The notes beneath the pieces are model-generated. The model did no database searches. It worked only from the letters and a program-made list of their open reading frames with translations, and was not told the DNA's origin. The position numbers and the translations under genes are program-made. From Rhodocaloribacter litoris (GTDB taxonomy: Bacteria > Bacteroidota > Rhodothermia > Rhodothermales > ISCAR-4553), in contig NZ_CP076718.1 of NCBI RefSeq assembly GCF_011682235.2, positions 3,272,400 through 3,336,399 of the forward strand: a DNA stretch of 64,000 nucleotides, in the 5' to 3' direction. This document shows, one piece after another, positions 17,943 through 26,050 of this stretch (position 1 is its first letter; every line of letters starts with the position of its first letter).

Positions 17943-19139
17943 ATGCGGCTTTCGTTGACGCCGGGGTGGATCGATTCGTGGCTGCTGGCGCTGGCGCTGG
18001 CTTGTAGTGCGGTGGCACAGCCCGCGGCCGTCACGGTGCGGGTCGAGAACCCGCTGGCCGAGGCCCGGCCGGACGAGGTCGTCGCGGTGTCGTGGGCGGC
18101 GCTGCGGGAGCGCCTGCCGGGGCTGGCGGCCGGGCAGGTGCGCGTGCGAGAAGCCGCCACCGGCCGGGAGATGACGGTGCAGGTCGTCGATGAGGACGGC
18201 GACGGGGCGCCCGATGCGCTGCTCTGGCTGGTGCACCTGTGGCCGGAGGAGGTGCGGCACTACGCGGTGGAAGCCGCGGCCCCGGAGCAGACGCCGGTGG
18301 CACGGGCCTACGCCCGCCACGACGAGGAGCGCGACGACGTGGCCTGGGAGAGCGACCGCATCGCCTTCCGGGCCTACGGGCAGGGGCTGTGGCAGGCCTC
18401 CGCCTACGAGCCGCTCGTCAGCAACGGCATCGACGTCTGGCCCAAGCGCGTCCGCGATCTCGTCCTCGAACGGTGGTACGCCCTGGGCCATGACGCCTAC
18501 CACGTCGACCGGGGGGAAGGGGCCGACTTCTTTTCCGTGGGGCCCTCGCTCGGTGGCGGCGGGACGGCCGTCTGGCACGCGGGTCGCATGTACCCGGCCC
18601 GCAACTTCGCCGCCTACCGGATCCTGGCCCGGGGACCGATCCGCGCCATCGTCGAACTGGTGTACGAACCCTGGGACGCCGGCGGGATGACCGTCTCGGA
18701 GGTGAAGCGCATCACCATCGACGCCGGGCAGCACCTGTTCCGTGCCGAGAGCGTGTATGCGGCCGAAGGGGCCGACTCGCTGTCGTTCGTCGTCGGGTTC
18801 GTCAAGCGACCGGAAGGGGTCGTCGGGGCCATGCGCCGGGAAGGGGACTGGGCCTGGCTGAGCACCTGGGGACCGGTCGAGCGCAAGAACGGCGGGCATG
18901 GCCACCTCGGCACCGCCGTCCTGATGCCGGCGGCGCGGCTGGCGGGCGTGCACGAGACGGAGGATCACTACCTGGCACAGGCCCGCGCCCGGTCCGGCGA
19001 GCCCGCCGTCCATTACGTCGGCGCCGGGTGGACGGCCTCCGGCGACTTCGACCGGGTGGAGGACTGGTGGGCCTACCTCGACGCCTTCGGCCGCCGGCTG
19101 GCCGCCCCGCTTCGTATCACCCTGCTGCCTTCGGAATGA
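17943..19139 (+). CDS. DUF4861 family secreted protein
   Basis: A 398-residue protein with a signal peptide (SWLLALALACSAVA before QPAAV) and the overall sequence of the DUF4861 family: a short beta domain (TVRVENPLAEARPDEVV...QVRVREAATGREMTVQVVDEDGDGAPD in short pieces), then 'WESDRIAFRAYGQGLW', 'GIDVWPKRVRDLVLE', 'YHVDRGEGADFFSVG' and 'LGTAVLMP'. The family is common beside pectin and alginate lyases in Bacteroidota, but I know of no activity to assign with confidence. Conserved His, Asp and Arg clusters suggest an enzyme, perhaps a lyase or hydrolase acting on unsaturated uronide oligomers. The stop overlaps the next start (ATGATG), so it is embedded in the pectin operon. Confidence 0.75.
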   Translation: MRLSLTPGWIDSWLLALALACSAVAQPAAVTVRVENPLAEARPDEVVAVSWAALRERLPGLAAGQVRVREAATGREMTVQVVDEDGDGAPDALLWLVHLWPEEVRHYAVEAAAPEQTPVARAYARHDEERDDVAWESDRIAFRAYGQGLWQASAYEPLVSNGIDVWPKRVRDLVLERWYALGHDAYHVDRGEGADFFSVGPSLGGGGTAVWHAGRMYPARNFAAYRILARGPIRAIVELVYEPWDAGGMTVSEVKRITIDAGQHLFRAESVYAAEGADSLSFVVGFVKRPEGVVGAMRREGDWAWLSTWGPVERKNGGHGHLGTAVLMPAARLAGVHETEDHYLAQARARSGEPAVHYVGAGWTASGDFDRVEDWWAYLDAFGRRLAAPLRITLLPSE

Positions 19140-20971
19140 TGAATGCACTGCGTGGATGGCCCCTCCTGCTGCGCTGGGGCCTGCTCGCCGGGCTTCTGCT
19201 CGGGCTCGGAGGCCCGCCGCGGCCCATCACCGTCTTTCTGGCCGGCGACTCGACGATGGCCGAGAAGCGGGCGGATCGCCGCCCGGAAACCGGCTGGGGA
19301 GAGGCCCTGCCGGCCTTCTTCGACACGACGCAGGTGCGGGTGGAGAACCATGCCCGGAACGGGCGCAGCACCCGGACCTTCATCGAGGAAGGGCGGTGGC
19401 AGGCTCTGATCGAGCGGGTGCAGCCCGGCGACTACGTCTTCATCCAGTTCGGCCACAACGACCAGTCCGAGGCCAAGCCGGATCGCTACACCCCGCCGGA
19501 GGCGTTTCGGGGTAACCTGATCCGGTTCGTCCGGGACGTGCGGGCGCGGGGCGGCGAGCCGGTGCTCGTGACGCCGGTCGTGCGCCGTCGTTTCGATGCG
19601 GAAGGGCGGTTCTACGACGTGCACGGCGTCTACCCGGACCTGGTGCGGAGTGTGGCCGTGACCTACGGCGTGCCGCTGGTGGACCTGCACCGGGCCAGCG
19701 CCGGCCTGCTGCGGGAGCTGGGGCCGGAAGGGTCGAAGCGCCTGTTCCTGCACCTGAAGCCGGGGGCGCATCCGAACTACCCGGACGGGCTGGAAGACGA
19801 CACCCACTTTTCCCCGGCCGGGGCGCGGGCCATGGCAGAGCGGGTCGTGCAGGAGGTCCGGGCGCTCGGCCTGCCCCTGGCGGCGCACCTGCGCACGCCG
19901 CCGCCCCCGCCGCCCCTGCACGACGCCGTCGTGGATGCACGGCACGCCGGCCCGCCCGGCGCCTTCGTCGACGGCGTGCCGGTCTATGCCACGCTCGGCG
20001 ACGCCCTGGCGGCGGTGCCGGTCGACAACGACCGGCCCTTCGTGATCTTCATCCGGCCCGGGCGGTACCGCGAGAAGCTCACCATAGACCGCCCCCACGT
20101 CCACCTCGTCGGCGCGCAGCGGGACGCGACGGTCCTCACCTTCGACGCCTCGGCGGACACGCCGGCCCCCGGCGGCGGCACGTATGGCACCGAGGGCAGC
20201 TTCACCCTCCGCGTGACGGCCCCCGGCTTCCGCGCCGCGAACCTCACCATCGAGAACGCCTTCGACTATCCCGCCAACGCGGCCCTACCCGACGACGACC
20301 CCGCTCGTGTGCGGAACCCGCAGGCCGTCGCCCTCATGACCGCCGGCGACAGCGACCGGGCCGTCTTCGAAGACTGCGTCATCTCCGGCTACCAGGACAC
20401 CCTCTTCCACGACGCCGGCCGCGCTTACTTTCACCGGTGCCGCATCGAAGGCCACGTCGACTTCATCTTCGGCGCGGGGCAGGCCGTTTTCGAGGACTGC
20501 GACATCGTCTCGCGCAACCGCCCCGGGAAGGACCCGACGGGGTACGTCACGGCGCCGAGCACGCCGGTGGCCCATCCCTACGGCTTCCTGTTCCTGCGAA
20601 GCCGCTTCCTCAAGGCGTCGCCGGACGTGCCGCCGGCCTCCGTGCGGCTGGGGCGTCCCTGGCACCCGTCCGCCGACCCGCACGTCAACGGCAGCGCCGT
20701 CTTCATCGGCTGCTTCATGGACGACCACCTCGGGCCGGACGGCTATGCCCCCATCTCCAGCCGGAACGCCGAAGGCGAGCGGATCTGGTTCGATCTGGAG
20801 CCCGGATCGCGTTTCTTCGAGTACGGGAGCTACGGCCCGGGTGCCGTCACCGGCCCGCGCCGCCCGGCGTTGACCGGGGCCGCGGCGGCCTGGTACACGC
20901 CGCGTCAGGTGCTCGGCGGGTGGGACCCGCACGGGCCCGGGGCGCCGGTCAGGTCAGTACCTGGCAGGTGA
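19136..20971 (+). CDS. CE12-type rhamnogalacturonan acetylesterase fused to CE8 pectin methylesterase
   Basis: One 611-residue chain carries two esterases. Residues about 30-255 are an SGNH hydrolase of CE12 type: catalytic Ser39 in 'AGDSTMAE', Gly in 'ARNGRSTRT', Asn in 'FGHNDQ', and the Asp-His pair in 'DDTHFSPAG'. Residues about 262-600 are a CE8 pectinesterase beta-helix: 'NPQAVAL', 'GYQDTLFHD', 'HVDFIFGAG' and 'LGRPWHP' carry the expected Gln, two Asp and Arg. The pair would remove acetyl and methyl groups from pectin so that lyases can act. ATG 19136 or 19139 is chosen, overlapping the DUF4861 stop; an upstream in-frame ATG lies inside that gene. A hydrophobic N-terminus suggests export. 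The 3' end overlaps ilvA tail-to-tail by 23 bp. Confidence 0.92.
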   Translation: MMNALRGWPLLLRWGLLAGLLLGLGGPPRPITVFLAGDSTMAEKRADRRPETGWGEALPAFFDTTQVRVENHARNGRSTRTFIEEGRWQALIERVQPGDYVFIQFGHNDQSEAKPDRYTPPEAFRGNLIRFVRDVRARGGEPVLVTPVVRRRFDAEGRFYDVHGVYPDLVRSVAVTYGVPLVDLHRASAGLLRELGPEGSKRLFLHLKPGAHPNYPDGLEDDTHFSPAGARAMAERVVQEVRALGLPLAAHLRTPPPPPPLHDAVVDARHAGPPGAFVDGVPVYATLGDALAAVPVDNDRPFVIFIRPGRYREKLTIDRPHVHLVGAQRDATVLTFDASADTPAPGGGTYGTEGSFTLRVTAPGFRAANLTIENAFDYPANAALPDDDPARVRNPQAVALMTAGDSDRAVFEDCVISGYQDTLFHDAGRAYFHRCRIEGHVDFIFGAGQAVFEDCDIVSRNRPGKDPTGYVTAPSTPVAHPYGFLFLRSRFLKASPDVPPASVRLGRPWHPSADPHVNGSAVFIGCFMDDHLGPDGYAPISSRNAEGERIWFDLEPGSRFFEYGSYGPGAVTGPRRPALTGAAAAWYTPRQVLGGWDPHGPGAPVRSVPGR

Positions 20972-22181
20972 GGTGGCGCTCGGCCAGGGCCTGCCGGATG
21001 GCGTCGATGTGCTCCCGTCCGGGCGTGCGGAAGGTGATGGTGATGCGGACGTGCCCGATGGGGACAGCCGTGGTGAAGCGGTCGTGCTCGACCGACTCGA
21101 TGTTGGCCTGCAGGCCGGCCAGGATGTCGAGCAGGAGCTGGAGGCTTCCGGGCTTGTCGGGCATGTCCACGGCAATGCGGGCACGCAGGCCCGTGTGCAG
21201 GAGGCCCCGCTCGATGATCTGCGTCAGCAGGCCCAGGTCTACGTTGCCGCCGCTGAGGATGACGGCGACGCGCCGGCCGGGGCACGTCACGGCGCCGGCA
21301 AGGAGAGCCGCCAGCCCGACGGCACCGGCCGGCTCGACGAGCAGCTTGGCCCGTTGCAGGAGCAGGTAGAGGGCATAGGCCGTGTCGCTGTCGGGCACCG
21401 TTACTACCTCGTCCACGTAGGCCTGCGCCAGCGCGAACGTCAGCCGGCCGGGCGTCTTGACGGCGATCCCGTCGGCGATCGTCGAGAGGCTGGTGGCCGG
21501 GACGAGGTGGCCGGCCTCGAGGGAGCGTTTCAGGGCGGGGGCTCCTTCGGCTTCCACCCCCACGATCCGTACGGAGGGGCGCAGGTGCTTCAGGGCCACG
21601 GCCACGCCGCCGATGAGCCCGCCGCCGCCCACGGGACAGAGCACCACGTCCACGTCGGGCAGGTCGTCGTAGAGTTCGAGGCCGAGCGTGCCCTGCCCGG
21701 CGATGATGTCTTCGTCGTCGAAGGCGGGGATGTACGTCTTGCCGTGTTCCTCGCAGAAGGCGCGGGCCGCCTCGTACGCCTCGTCGTACGTCCGGCCCAC
21801 CAGGCGCACCTCGGCGCCGTAGGCCCGTGTCGCCTGGATCTTGGCCGGCGGCGCGAAGACCGGCATGAAGACGGTGCTGGCGATGCCGTGTGCGGCGGCC
21901 GAGAAGGCCACCCCCTGCGCGTGGTTGCCCGCCGAGGCACAGACGACACCGCGGGTCCGCTCGCCGGGGGTGAGCCGGCTGATCCGGTAATAGGCGCCGC
22001 GCAGTTTGAAAGAGCCTGTGCGCTGGAGGTTTTCGAGCTTGAGGAACACGTCGCTGCCCGTCATCTCCGAGAACGTCTTCGAGCGGATCAGCGGCGTGTG
22101 CCGGGCGACGGCCCGCACCGTCTCCCGGGCCGCCACGAGGTCCTCGAAGACCGGGCGCAGGGACGGAGGGACGTCAGGCAT
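20949..22181 (-). CDS. ilvA: Threonine ammonia-lyase with C-terminal ACT domain
   Basis: PLP enzyme that deaminates L-threonine to 2-oxobutanoate, the first step of isoleucine synthesis or threonine catabolism. The 410 residues fit the medium form with one ACT-like domain. The PLP lysine is in 'GSFKLRGAYYR'; 'SAGNHAQGVAF', 'PVGGGGLIGG' (phosphate loop) and 'ILSGGNVDL' are all present. The C-terminal segment (ARIAVDMPDKPGSLQLLLDI, VRITITFRTPG) is the ACT domain, which points to amino-acid feedback. The start overlaps folD by 8 bp, so it is the second gene of a two-gene operon; its end overlaps the CE12-CE8 gene by 23 bp convergently. Confidence 0.95.
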   Translation of the reverse strand: MPDVPPSLRPVFEDLVAARETVRAVARHTPLIRSKTFSEMTGSDVFLKLENLQRTGSFKLRGAYYRISRLTPGERTRGVVCASAGNHAQGVAFSAAAHGIASTVFMPVFAPPAKIQATRAYGAEVRLVGRTYDEAYEAARAFCEEHGKTYIPAFDDEDIIAGQGTLGLELYDDLPDVDVVLCPVGGGGLIGGVAVALKHLRPSVRIVGVEAEGAPALKRSLEAGHLVPATSLSTIADGIAVKTPGRLTFALAQAYVDEVVTVPDSDTAYALYLLLQRAKLLVEPAGAVGLAALLAGAVTCPGRRVAVILSGGNVDLGLLTQIIERGLLHTGLRARIAVDMPDKPGSLQLLLDILAGLQANIESVEHDRFTTAVPIGHVRITITFRTPGREHIDAIRQALAERHLTCQVLT

Positions 22182-23049
22182 CGGAGCGGCGGGCAGCAGC
22201 CAGCGTGTTCTTCAGCAGCATGGCGATGGTCATCGGGCCGACGCCGCCCGGCACCGGCGTGATCCATCCGGCTTTCTCCTGCACCGCCTCGAAGTCGACG
22301 TCGCCCACGAGCCGGTAGCCGCGCGGGCGTGTGGCGTCCTCCACCCGGTTGATGCCCACGTCGATGACGACGGCACCGGGCTTGACCATCTCGGCCGTGA
22401 CGAAACGGGCCCGCCCGATGGCGGCGATGAGCAGGTCGGCCTCCCGCGTCAGCGCCGGCAGGTCTCGCGTCCGGCTGTGGCAGACCGTGACGGTGGCATC
22501 GACGCCCTTCTGGAGGAGCAGGTTGGCCATCGGCTTGCCCACGATGTTCGAGCGGCCCAGCACCACGGCCCGCCGCCCCCGCGTCTCGATGCCGTGCCGG
22601 CGGATCATCTCCATGATCCCGGCCGGCGTGCAGGGCAGAAAGCGCGGCTCCCCGATGACGAGCTTCCCGACATTGACCGGGTGGAAGCAGTCCACGTCCT
22701 TTTCCGGCGCGACGGCCAGGATCACCTTCTGCTCGTCGATGTGGCCGGGCAGGGGGAGCTGGACCAGGATGCCGTCGACGCCGTCGTCGCGGTTCAGCTC
22801 GTCGATGACGCGCAGCAGCTCGGCCTCCGGGATGGAGGCGTCGAAGTGCAGGGTCTGGGCGTCGATGCCGGCTTCCAGGGCGGCTTTCTGCTTGCCGCGC
22901 ACGTACGAGGCCGAGGCCGGGTTGTCGCCCACGAGGACGACGCGCAGGCAGGGGGGGCGGTGGCCGGCGGCCGTCCAGGCCTCCACGTCGGCGCGGACCT
23001 CTGCCCGCACCCCGGCTGCCAGCGCCTTTCCGTCGATCAACTGTGCCAC
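22174..23049 (-). CDS. folD: Bifunctional methylene-THF dehydrogenase / methenyl-THF cyclohydrolase
   Basis: Cytosolic one-carbon enzyme that interconverts 5,10-methylene- and 10-formyl-tetrahydrofolate. Start chosen at GTG 23049, giving 291 residues that begin 'VAQLIDGKALAAGVRAEV', the normal FolD N-terminus; a longer frame back to TTG 23115 adds residues without family match. Motifs: 'SYVRGKQKA' (catalytic Lys-containing region), 'VQLPLPGHID', 'DVDCFHPVNVG', 'PCTPAGIMEMI', 'VVLGRSNIVGKPMANLLL' pieces, and 'PVPGGVGPMTIAMLL'. It lies upstream of and overlaps ilvA by 8 bp. Confidence 0.95.
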   Translation of the reverse strand: MAQLIDGKALAAGVRAEVRADVEAWTAAGHRPPCLRVVLVGDNPASASYVRGKQKAALEAGIDAQTLHFDASIPEAELLRVIDELNRDDGVDGILVQLPLPGHIDEQKVILAVAPEKDVDCFHPVNVGKLVIGEPRFLPCTPAGIMEMIRRHGIETRGRRAVVLGRSNIVGKPMANLLLQKGVDATVTVCHSRTRDLPALTREADLLIAAIGRARFVTAEMVKPGAVVIDVGINRVEDATRPRGYRLVGDVDFEAVQEKAGWITPVPGGVGPMTIAMLLKNTLAAARRSDA

Positions 23050-23143
23050 GGGTTTCCAGCCGATGGTTGAAGGGTCGTGGCGAAGGTAAGCAGCGCAGAC
23101 TGAAATGTTTATCAAAGCCGCTCGAAATCGTGACGGGCCGTGG

Positions 23144-23180
23144 CAAAAGAAAACGCCCCGCCGCTGGAGGCGACGGGGCG
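23144..23180 (-). terminator. Rho-independent terminator of the four-helix-bundle gene
   Basis: An 11 bp GC-rich stem with one mismatch (23154-23164 with 23170-23180, five-base loop) is followed on the minus strand by a T-rich run (complement of 23144-23153). It lies 20 bp beyond the stop of the gene at 23200 and before folD, so it separates the two transcripts. Confidence 0.8.
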
Positions 23181-23199
23181 AAGCCGGAGCGTGTGCGGC

Positions 23200-23580
23200 T
23201 CAGAGCTGCCCGCATCGGGTACGCAAGAGGGTGATCAGGCGTTCGACCCGGTCCCTGCGGGTGGTGAGGATGCGGTGCTCGTCCGGCGAGAGGTTTTCAC
23301 AGGCCCGGGCCACCTCCAGCCAGAGGGCCAGCCGGCGGCAGGCCTCGAGGGCCTCGTTCAGGTGCATGTGGAAGAGTGTGGCATCGTGCCGGTGGGTCCA
23401 GGCGTCTCCGATGGCTTCGGGAATGGCTTCGGCGTGGCGACGCAGCTGGTCGGCGATCATGTTGCGCCCTCCGCCCGGAAAGCGGCGGGTGAGCCAGAAC
23501 AGGTCGGAGGCCAGATCCCAGGCCCGGCGATAGGCACGCAGGTTACGGTGTGAAGACAGCGTGGATACTAGCAGGTTCAT
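23200..23580 (-). CDS. Four-helix-bundle protein (23S rRNA-IVS family-like)
   Basis: A 126-residue, mostly helical protein of the 'four helix bundle / S23' family. Family features are 'NLRAYRRAWDLASDLFWLTRRFP' (in parts: YRRAWDLA, LTRRFPGG) and 'MIADQLRRHAEAIPEAIGDAW', matching the usual 'QIRRSSRSVCANIAEG' region. Members are encoded alone or inside intervening sequences of 23S rRNA genes; their role is unclear, with nucleic-acid binding suspected. Start ATG 23580 is chosen; TTG 23592 would add four residues. Here it is a solitary gene with its own terminator and not near an rRNA gene. Confidence 0.8.
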   Translation of the reverse strand: MNLLVSTLSSHRNLRAYRRAWDLASDLFWLTRRFPGGGRNMIADQLRRHAEAIPEAIGDAWTHRHDATLFHMHLNEALEACRRLALWLEVARACENLSPDEHRILTTRRDRVERLITLLRTRCGQL

Positions 23581-23592
23581 AAGGGGGATCAA

Positions 23593-23876
23593 GCGGTTGA
23601 ACGAACAACGGGCGTCTCATATTTAAAACACATCCTTGACCCGGATATAACCTCATGATGGAAAAAAAATTGTGATTGTTGCACGCGAGGTTCACATTCC
23701 GGAGACGGGCGCGTTCCGGCATCCCCGGGCAGCCTGGTGCGAACAGCGGTTCGCCCTGCGGCGTTGCACGAGGACCGCCCTGTTGTTCCGGGGCCGGGTG
23801 CCGGCACGTGTGAAGCTTGTTTCGGCCGTGTTCCCGTGTCCCGCATCCTTCCTCTGCAGCCTGATGGCCCGTCGTC
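23593..23876. other. AT-rich divergent intergenic region between the four-helix-bundle gene and lptC
   Basis: This 284 bp gap separates divergent genes, so it should hold promoters for both. The part at 23610-23690 is clearly AT-rich for this genome, with a run of eight A at about 23664-23671. No confident -33/-7 pair, riboswitch or coding frame was found. Confidence 0.4.
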
Positions 23877-24455
23877 ATGAGAAGCCTTTCCCTCATAGCG
23901 CTGGTCGTGATCTGCCTGCCCGTTTTCGGCGGGATGGGCTGTGAGCGCCGGGTGCCGTCGCCGGTTTCCCCGCAGGTGCTGCAGGGGGATGTGCCGGACC
24001 GCGAGAGCTGGAACACCCGGTTTTACGTGAGCGAGGACGGGCGGCCCCGGGTGGAGATCGAGGCGGCCTACATGGCCGAGTACGAGCGGGAGGACAGCAC
24101 CTATATGCTCCTGCGCGGCCTGCCCGACAGCGGGGCGGCCCGTGTGACGGTCCGTCTCTTCGATGAGCGGGGCGAGCCGTCGGCCACCCTCACCGCCGCC
24201 CGGGTGTATTATTATGACCGTGAACAACGCTTCGAGGCACACGGCGATGTGCGCGTCGTCACCCGTACGGGACGCCGGCTGGAGACCGAAGACCTGTTCT
24301 GGGATGAGCGTGAGCGCATCGTGCGCACGCCGGGCTTCGTACGGATCACGACGGAGAAAGAACAGTTGCAGGGCTACGAACTGGAGGCGGACGAGGACCT
24401 GGCCACCTACCGGCTCCGGCGCGTGACGGGAAGACGAACCGTGGAGGACGCGTGA
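23877..24455 (+). CDS. lptC: LPS export protein LptC
   Basis: Inner-membrane-anchored periplasmic protein that passes lipopolysaccharide from the LptBFG transporter to LptA. The 192 residues match. An N-terminal hydrophobic segment ends in a possible lipobox (FGGMGC, Cys22 region), so it may be lipid-anchored rather than membrane-spanning as in E. coli. The LptC/OstA beta-jellyroll pattern appears in 'LTAARVYYYDREQRFEAHGDVRV', 'LETEDLFWDERERIVRTPGFVRI' (short pieces) and 'LQGYELEADEDL'. GTG of the next gene overlaps the stop by four bases (GTGA). It is the first gene of an Lpt operon. Confidence 0.88.
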   Translation: MRSLSLIALVVICLPVFGGMGCERRVPSPVSPQVLQGDVPDRESWNTRFYVSEDGRPRVEIEAAYMAEYEREDSTYMLLRGLPDSGAARVTVRLFDERGEPSATLTAARVYYYDREQRFEAHGDVRVVTRTGRRLETEDLFWDERERIVRTPGFVRITTEKEQLQGYELEADEDLATYRLRRVTGRRTVEDA

Positions 24456-25996
24456 GACGACGCACACAGCCGATACGACGGAGCGTGCGGGTGCTCCCGG
24501 TGGGCCTGGCGGCCCTGCTGTACCTCGTGCCGGTGACCGCCCGTGCCCAGGCCGCCGATACCACCGGTGCCGTGAAGGAGGTCGAACTCGTGCATGCCGA
24601 TGAACTGCGCAAGACGTCGGCCGATACGCTCAACCTCATCGGCGACGTGCACCTGCGGCAGGGGGACACCGTGCTCCGCGCCCACCGCGCCATCGAGCTC
24701 ATCGGGCGAGACGAATACCTCTTTCTGGGCGAGGTCTTCATCATCGAGCGGGGGGATACCCTGCAGGCCGGGCAGGTCCGCTACGACCGGCGAAGCAAAG
24801 TCGGCTATGCCACCGGGGCCGTGCGCCTCTCCGACGGCGAGGTGATCGTTCGGGCACCCTCCGGCCGCTATTTCACCGAAGAGAAGCGGGCCGTCTTCGA
24901 CGACGGGGTCACGCTCGTCGACAGCGCCACCGTGCTCACGAGCCGGAGCGGCGTCTACTGGTCCGACGAGAAGCGGGCCGAGTTCGCCGGCGAGGTGAAG
25001 CTCTCCGGCGACCGCACCTACCTCGAAGCCGACTCCGTCACGTATTACCGCGAGACGGAGGTCGCCGTCGCCCGGGGCAACGTGTTCATCGAGCGCCTGG
25101 GCACGCGCGACGCCGCGGGGGCCGACTCGACCACCCGTACCTTCCTGTTTGGCGCATGGGCCTACAACGACAACCGTGCCGCCGTCAGCCGCATCCGGGG
25201 ACGCCCGCTGCTGGTGCAGCTCCGGGCGGATTCCACCGGGGCCCCGGCCGACACCCTGCTCATCCGGGCCGGGCGCATGGAAGCCGTCCGGGAAGACTCG
25301 CTCCAGCGGCTCATTGCCGTCGACAGCGTGGAGATCTGGCAGCGCGACTTCGCCGCCGTCGCCGACTCGGTCGTCTACGAGCGGCGCCGGACGCCGGAGG
25401 GCATCCTTCGTGAGGAAAGCCGTCTCTTCGGCCGGCCCTCGGCGTGGTTCCAGCAGGCCCAGGCGACGGGCGACACCCTCCGGGTGACGGGGCGCGAGGA
25501 CGCCGTCGATACCCTCTTCATCCGGGGCCGCGCCTTCGTCACCCGGCAAGACACCACCCTCGACCGCCTCTCGCAGCTTCGCGGGCGCGCCATGACCGGC
25601 CTCTTCGAACGCGACACGCTCCGCACCCTCCTCGTCGGTCCCAACGCCGAGGCCATCCACTTTCTCCGCGACGAAGAGACCGGCCGGCCCGACGGGGCCG
25701 TTCAGGCTTCCGCCGACCGCATCGTCTTCCACCTCCGAGGCGATGGCGAGGTGCAGGACATCCGGTTCTACCGCGGCGTGCAGGGGACCTATTACGACGA
25801 GGCCCTGGTGCCGCAGCCCTTCCGGCTCGAAGGGTTCCGCTGGGAACCCGAACGGCGACCCCGGAAGGAAGGGTTGCTGTCGCCCGGGCGCCTCGAACGG
25901 CTCACGCGGTGGACCGAACGCCTGCATGCCGCCGTGCCGGTGCAGCCGCCCTCCGGCGAGGCAGGGGCCGCGCCGCGCCGGCCACCGGAACGATGA
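24452..25996 (+). CDS. OstA-like (LptA/LptD N-domain-like) LPS transport protein
   Basis: A 514-residue exported protein (signal peptide VLPVGLAALLYLVPVTARA before QAAD) built of repeated OstA/LptA beta-jellyroll units: 'LNLIGDVHLRQGDTVLRAHRAI' style repeats, 'LFLGEVFIIERGDTLQAGQVRYD', 'TGAVRLSDGEVIVRAPSGRYF', 'VYWSDEKRAEFAGEVKLSGD'. It corresponds to the large OstA-like proteins of Bacteroidota, thought to form the periplasmic bridge for LPS. The C-terminal third is more divergent and lacks an LptD barrel. GTG 24452 start is translationally coupled to lptC. Confidence 0.85.
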   Translation: MRRRTQPIRRSVRVLPVGLAALLYLVPVTARAQAADTTGAVKEVELVHADELRKTSADTLNLIGDVHLRQGDTVLRAHRAIELIGRDEYLFLGEVFIIERGDTLQAGQVRYDRRSKVGYATGAVRLSDGEVIVRAPSGRYFTEEKRAVFDDGVTLVDSATVLTSRSGVYWSDEKRAEFAGEVKLSGDRTYLEADSVTYYRETEVAVARGNVFIERLGTRDAAGADSTTRTFLFGAWAYNDNRAAVSRIRGRPLLVQLRADSTGAPADTLLIRAGRMEAVREDSLQRLIAVDSVEIWQRDFAAVADSVVYERRRTPEGILREESRLFGRPSAWFQQAQATGDTLRVTGREDAVDTLFIRGRAFVTRQDTTLDRLSQLRGRAMTGLFERDTLRTLLVGPNAEAIHFLRDEETGRPDGAVQASADRIVFHLRGDGEVQDIRFYRGVQGTYYDEALVPQPFRLEGFRWEPERRPRKEGLLSPGRLERLTRWTERLHAAVPVQPPSGEAGAAPRRPPER

Positions 25997-26050
25997 GAAG
26001 GGGAGAAGGCGTAGAGGGAGACGCAACGTTGCAACGAACGGACCGACGAC

